Origin: Thermoplasmata archaeon
GTDB taxonomy: Archaea; Thermoplasmatota; Thermoplasmata; Lutacidiplasmatales; UBA184
DNA length: 8,389 nt
Reading direction: 5' to 3'
Assembly: GCA_030043545.1 (NCBI GenBank)
Contig: JASHXM010000028.1
Span: 1-8,389, forward strand
The translations under genes were made by a program, and so were the position numbers. The notes beneath the pieces were generated by a model that was not told the DNA's origin, made no database searches, and saw only the letters and a list, made by a program, of their open reading frames with translations. This document shows positions 6,037 to 8,389 of the stretch, one piece after another; the stretch's first letter is position 1, and every line of letters begins with the position of its first letter.

Positions 6037-6630
6037 CTACGGGCCGCCCGGGGGCCGGGCCGGCCGGGAGGCGGGTCGGAGCAGGTCCGAGTACGAGCCG
6101 GACTCGAGCGCGTCCGACGGGAGCTCGAGCTCGGAAAGCATCGTCCTCAGCTCGGCGTGAGCGGGGGCGACGGGGTCCGCCGGGTCCACGGTCTTCTCGA
6201 ACTCGAGATACGACCCCAGGCCGACCACGTCGTCGAGGTGGACCCGGGTGCCGTTCCAGTCGAAGACCTTCCGGACCTTCGAGACCACGACGTCGACCTC
6301 CAGGGCCGAGGCGAGGACGGGCTCGAGGCCGTGACCGGCCGGCAGCGCCGCGAGGACGATCCGGCTCTCCTTGGTGTCCGCACGATCGGGGCGATCGTAC
6401 CAGACCAGCTGGTCCCGCTCGGGGTGCTGGAGCCGAAGTTTGAGCCGCCCGCGAACTCCCCGGAAGTAGACGTCGCGCTGGTTCAGGGTCCCCTCGAAGG
6501 TCGCCCCCAAGGCCCGCAACCGGAGCTCGAGGTCGCTCGGGGAGCCCACCCGGACCTTGAGCTCGATCAGTCGCTTGCGTAGGGCGCCGGAAGGCGCAGT
6601 CGCCGCCGACTCCTCGACTTCCCGGCGCAT
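6037..6630 (-). CDS. CYTH domain protein (class IV adenylate cyclase-like)
   Basis: A 197-residue protein of the CYTH superfamily, a triphosphate tunnel that hydrolyses or cyclises triphosphates (class IV adenylate cyclase CyaB, thiamine triphosphatase, inorganic triphosphatase). Order of motifs: LIELKVRV (21-28), NQRDVYF (50-56), GRLKLR (61-66), WYDRPD (77-82), TKESR (86-90), TRVHLDDVVGLGSYLEFE (128-145) and SYSDLL (179-184). These alternating charged strands are the tunnel residues. The first Glu of the textbook ExExK is missing (Leu21-Ile-Glu-Leu-Lys25), as I recall for many bacterial cyaB-like proteins of the IEIKARV type. The first 18 residues and the tail after 185 lie outside the domain. 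ATG 6630 has AGGGG 3 bases upstream. It follows the zinc-ribbon gene by 42 bases and is probably cotranscribed. The substrate cannot be told from sequence. Confidence 0.88.
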   Translation of the reverse strand: MRREVEESAATAPSGALRKRLIELKVRVGSPSDLELRLRALGATFEGTLNQRDVYFRGVRGRLKLRLQHPERDQLVWYDRPDRADTKESRIVLAALPAGHGLEPVLASALEVDVVVSKVRKVFDWNGTRVHLDDVVGLGSYLEFEKTVDPADPVAPAHAELRTMLSELELPSDALESGSYSDLLRPASRPARPPGGP

Positions 6631-6672
6631 CGTCCCCTGTTTCGCGGACCGGTGGGATTCGGCGTGCGAGCG

Positions 6673-7734
6673 CTACGCCGTCCCGACGACCGCGGCGCAA
6701 TCGTCGCAGAGGATCGCGCTCGGGCCGGCGGCGATCGGCCGCCCGCAGAGCGGGCAGGTGAGCCGCGCGTCCGCGGCGGCGATCAGCTCCTGGACGCTCG
6801 TGCGGAGCGTCGGGTCGGCGGCGGCCGGCGCTTCCTCTCCACCGGCCGGCCGCTCCGTCTCGGGCAGGAACGACTCGAGCCGGATCCGGTACACTCCCGT
6901 GCGCCGGTCGAACGCGACGTAGCGGCGTTGGACGAGCCCCTGGAGGGCCGAGTCGACGAGCTCCCGCACCCCGCCGAAGACGTGGGCGAGCTCGACGCTC
7001 GACATCCCGTTCGTCTCCGCGAGCACCTCGAGCGACCGGGTCGCGAGCAGCGAGAGGTCGCCCTGCCCGATCGCGCGGTCGAGCGCCCACGCGAGCCGCG
7101 ACGGCCGCGGGATCCGGCGAGCCGGCGCGAACCGGCCGGCGCGCGGGTCGGCGAGCACCGCGGTCCGGACCAGGTCGACCTCGTACCGGACGCGCTCCTC
7201 CGCCGTGTAGAGCAGCAGCGCGACGGAGAACGGCAGGACCGGCTGAACGCGGCAGATCATCATCCCCTGCGCGAGCGTCCCGATCCGCGGCGGCAGCTGC
7301 ACCCGCGGCCCGCCGGCGGCGGCCCGGTCCTCCTCCACGCGCGAACGCGGCAGGAAGTGCTCCCGGAGGAGGACCCGGGCGATCGCGCGCCGCGGAGCCC
7401 CGCCCCCCGGCGGGTGGAGCTCGGCTGCGCCGTCGGCGTGGAACGCGACCCGTTCGAACGGGACGGAGAACGCCCACGACGACTCGGCCGCAGGCGGTGC
7501 GACCAGGCGGACCTCCCCTTCGGTGAACAGCGCCTCGGGGTCGGCGAGCGCCGAGAAGAACGTCGGGAACTCCTTCCCGTCGACGGTCAGCGCGACCGGC
7601 CCGATTGTCGGGCGTCGCCGGACGACGTACTCCTCGTACGCCCGGGCGAGCACCCGCGCCGAGAAGTCGTCGAACCGCTCGCCCGCGAGCGTGCGGGCGA
7701 GCCGGTCGATCTCATCCAGTGGAACGTCGGGCAC
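6673..7734 (-). CDS. Unrecognised protein with probable winged helix and C-terminal zinc ribbon
   Basis: I do not recognise this 353-residue protein. Residues 6-52 are a charged helical segment (LDEIDRLART to ALTVD) whose DNA is duplicated at the right edge of the window. Residues 53-205 look like a mixed alpha/beta domain without a motif I can name. Residues 213-290 have the pattern of a winged helix: helices at 213-221 and 230-241, MSSVELAHVFGG then VRELVDSALQGLVQRRYVAF as the recognition part, and a wing DRRTGVYRIRL. After a linker rich in Pro, Ala and Glu (291-310) comes a zinc ribbon, Cys327-x2-Cys330 and Cys343-x2-Cys346. The combination suggests a DNA-binding regulator or a scaffold protein, which is inference. 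The GTG at 7734 is supported by a strong Shine-Dalgarno (GGGGAGGAG, 7745-7753) and overlaps the upstream glycosyltransferase end by 23 bases. Confidence 0.75.
   Translation of the reverse strand: MPDVPLDEIDRLARTLAGERFDDFSARVLARAYEEYVVRRRPTIGPVALTVDGKEFPTFFSALADPEALFTEGEVRLVAPPAAESSWAFSVPFERVAFHADGAAELHPPGGGAPRRAIARVLLREHFLPRSRVEEDRAAAGGPRVQLPPRIGTLAQGMMICRVQPVLPFSVALLLYTAEERVRYEVDLVRTAVLADPRAGRFAPARRIPRPSRLAWALDRAIGQGDLSLLATRSLEVLAETNGMSSVELAHVFGGVRELVDSALQGLVQRRYVAFDRRTGVYRIRLESFLPETERPAGGEEAPAAADPTLRTSVQELIAAADARLTCPLCGRPIAAGPSAILCDDCAAVVGTA
7579..7719. repeat. Direct repeat, copy 1 (inside the zinc-ribbon gene)
   Basis: These 141 bp recur 670 bp to the right with two substitutions (7606 and 7615) and no gap; 7616-7719 is identical for 104 bp. 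The copy encodes residues 6-52 of the zinc-ribbon protein. To the left the match stops at the codon after VD. Confidence 0.97.
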
Positions 7735-8389
7735 CGGCGGCTCGCTCCTCCCCTACCAACCGGTAGAGCGAGATAAAGCGCCGCGCCATCGACTCGAGCG
7801 ATCCGTTCGCCCGGACCCACCGAGTCCCGTCCGCGGAGATCCGGCGCCGGCCCGCCTCGTCCCGAACGAGCTCGCCGAGGACGCCGGCGAGGGCTCCCGG
7901 GACGTCGGGGTCGACGCGACGTCCGGTGACGCCGTCCTGGACGACCTCGGCCGCTCCACCGGTCGAGGGGGCGACGACCGCGGCACCGCTCGCCATCGCC
8001 TCCAGGAGCGCGACGCTCGACGTGTCGCTCGTCGACGGCAGGACGAACAGATCGCTCTGCGCGAGCAGCGCCCCCTTCTCCGACTCGGCGACCGGGCCGA
8101 CGTACCGCACGCGGGCGGCGAGGCGGGGGTCGCTCGCAAGTCGTGCGCGGACCGCCGCCTCCTCCGGGCCGGTGCCGCCGACGACGGCGACGATATCCTC
8201 GGTCCGGCCGACGTCCGCCACGGCGTCCAGGAACCGGTGGACCCCCTTGTCGACGGTCAGCGCGACCGGCCCGATCGTCGGGCGACGCCGGACGACGTAC
8301 TCCTCGTACGCCCGGGCGAGCACCCGCGCCGAGAAGTCGTCGAACCGCTCGCCCGCGAGCGTGCGGGCGAGCCGGTCGATCTCATCCAG
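7712..8389 (-). CDS. GT4-like glycosyltransferase C-terminal domain, fused to a duplicated segment; 5' end beyond window
   Basis: The 178 residues encoded by 7715-8248 are the C-terminal, sugar-nucleotide-binding half of a GT-B fold glycosyltransferase of the GT4 type: KGVHRFLDAVADV, VAVVGGTGPEE, RVRYVGPVAESEKGALLAQSDLFVLPS, LLEAMASGAAVVAPSTGG, EVVQDGVTGRRVDPD. Such enzymes transfer a sugar from a nucleotide sugar to a lipid or glycan. The usual E-x7-E active-site pair appears as Asp-x7-Glu (visible residues 122 and 130). The 47 residues before this domain, encoded by 8249-8389, are not glycosyltransferase; they match residues 6-52 of the downstream zinc-ribbon protein exactly and stay in frame to the edge. 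The GT-B N-terminal domain is therefore absent in the visible part. A Met at 8323 is inside the repeat and is not a credible start. Either a real fusion or an assembly join. Confidence 0.75.
   Translation of the reverse strand: MDEIDRLARTLAGERFDDFSARVLARAYEEYVVRRRPTIGPVALTVDKGVHRFLDAVADVGRTEDIVAVVGGTGPEEAAVRARLASDPRLAARVRYVGPVAESEKGALLAQSDLFVLPSTSDTSSVALLEAMASGAAVVAPSTGGAAEVVQDGVTGRRVDPDVPGALAGVLGELVRDEAGRRRISADGTRWVRANGSLESMARRFISLYRLVGEERAAGARRSTG
7745..7753 (-). promoter_or_regulatory. Shine-Dalgarno sequence deciding the zinc-ribbon gene start
   Basis: On the minus strand it reads GGGGAGGAG, 10 bases before the GTG at 7734, and lies inside the last codons of the glycosyltransferase. It is the best match to the 16S rRNA tail seen in the window and points to internal, coupled translation within an operon. 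Confidence 0.7.
8249..8389. repeat. Direct repeat, copy 2 (at the right window edge)
   Basis: Second copy of 7579-7719, same orientation and same reading frame. The differences (8276 C for T, 8285 A for T) leave Thr and Arg codons unchanged. The match runs to the last base of the window, so its true length is unknown. Immediately left of 8249 the glycosyltransferase domain begins. Confidence 0.97.

Noticed and set aside
6607..6630. Loss of the first Glu of ExExK in the CYTH protein as a sign of inactivity
   Set aside because: Many cyaB-like CYTH proteins begin with an IEIK-type motif, and the remaining tunnel residues look intact.
5804..7477. Open 557-codon minus-strand frame across the tRNA, CYTH and zinc-ribbon genes
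   Set aside because: It crosses a tRNA and two better-supported genes in another frame and is mainly Arg, Gly, Pro and Ala.
6652..7776. Open 374-codon plus-strand frame opposite the zinc-ribbon gene
   Set aside because: The minus-strand gene has a strong Shine-Dalgarno, a zinc ribbon and operon context; the plus frame has none of these.
7579..8389. Direct repeat as a mobile element or CRISPR-type repeat
   Set aside because: Only two copies, inside coding frames, with no transposase, inverted ends or regular spacers.

Overview
This 8.4 kb window is high-GC archaeal DNA. The evidence is an archaeal-type ribosomal protein L3 followed by L4, a strong TATA box (1261-1270), genes that look leaderless, a DUF99 (UPF0215) gene, and a tRNA-Arg whose T-loop carries an intron with a recognisable bulge-helix-bulge splice motif. 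The very high GC suggests a terrestrial or subsurface Thermoplasmata-like lineage. That placement is an inference and not a marker-based assignment.

Layout from left to right. (1) Minus strand, 1-1214: rpl3 then the first 71 codons of rpl4 (TGATG junction), the start of the classic ribosomal protein cluster, driven from a TATA box about 47 bp upstream of rpl3. (2) Minus strand, 1360-3617: tdh then kbl, joined by a GTGA overlap. These encode the two enzymes that degrade L-threonine through 2-amino-3-ketobutyrate to glycine plus acetyl-CoA. (3) Plus strand, 3759-4247: a DUF2203 protein, convergent with (4) a minus-strand membrane protein (4252-5178) that has an N-terminal zinc ribbon, one transmembrane helix, a carboxypeptidase-regulatory-like beta-sandwich and three further helices. 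(5) Plus strand: a DUF99 gene divergent from the membrane protein, running 15 bases into the intron-containing tRNA-Arg(UCU) at 5833-5938. (6) Minus strand, 6037-8389: a likely operon of a GT4-like glycosyltransferase C-terminal domain, an unrecognised winged-helix-like/zinc-ribbon protein, and a CYTH (class IV adenylate cyclase-like) protein.

Two things deserve attention first. The tRNA-Arg has a 31-nt intron at position 59/60 with a 3-4-3 bulge-helix-bulge that can be drawn base by base. The right edge of the window is a second copy of at least 141 bp of the zinc-ribbon gene. It matches at 139 of 141 positions, both differences are synonymous, and it is fused in frame to the glycosyltransferase domain. 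That is either a recent in-frame domain duplication or a chimeric assembly end, and annotation of the glycosyltransferase should stay cautious until this is settled. A shared promoter element, CGAACCGTTAWG, precedes both tdh and the tRNA.

I see no CRISPR array, insertion sequence, integrase or defence system.
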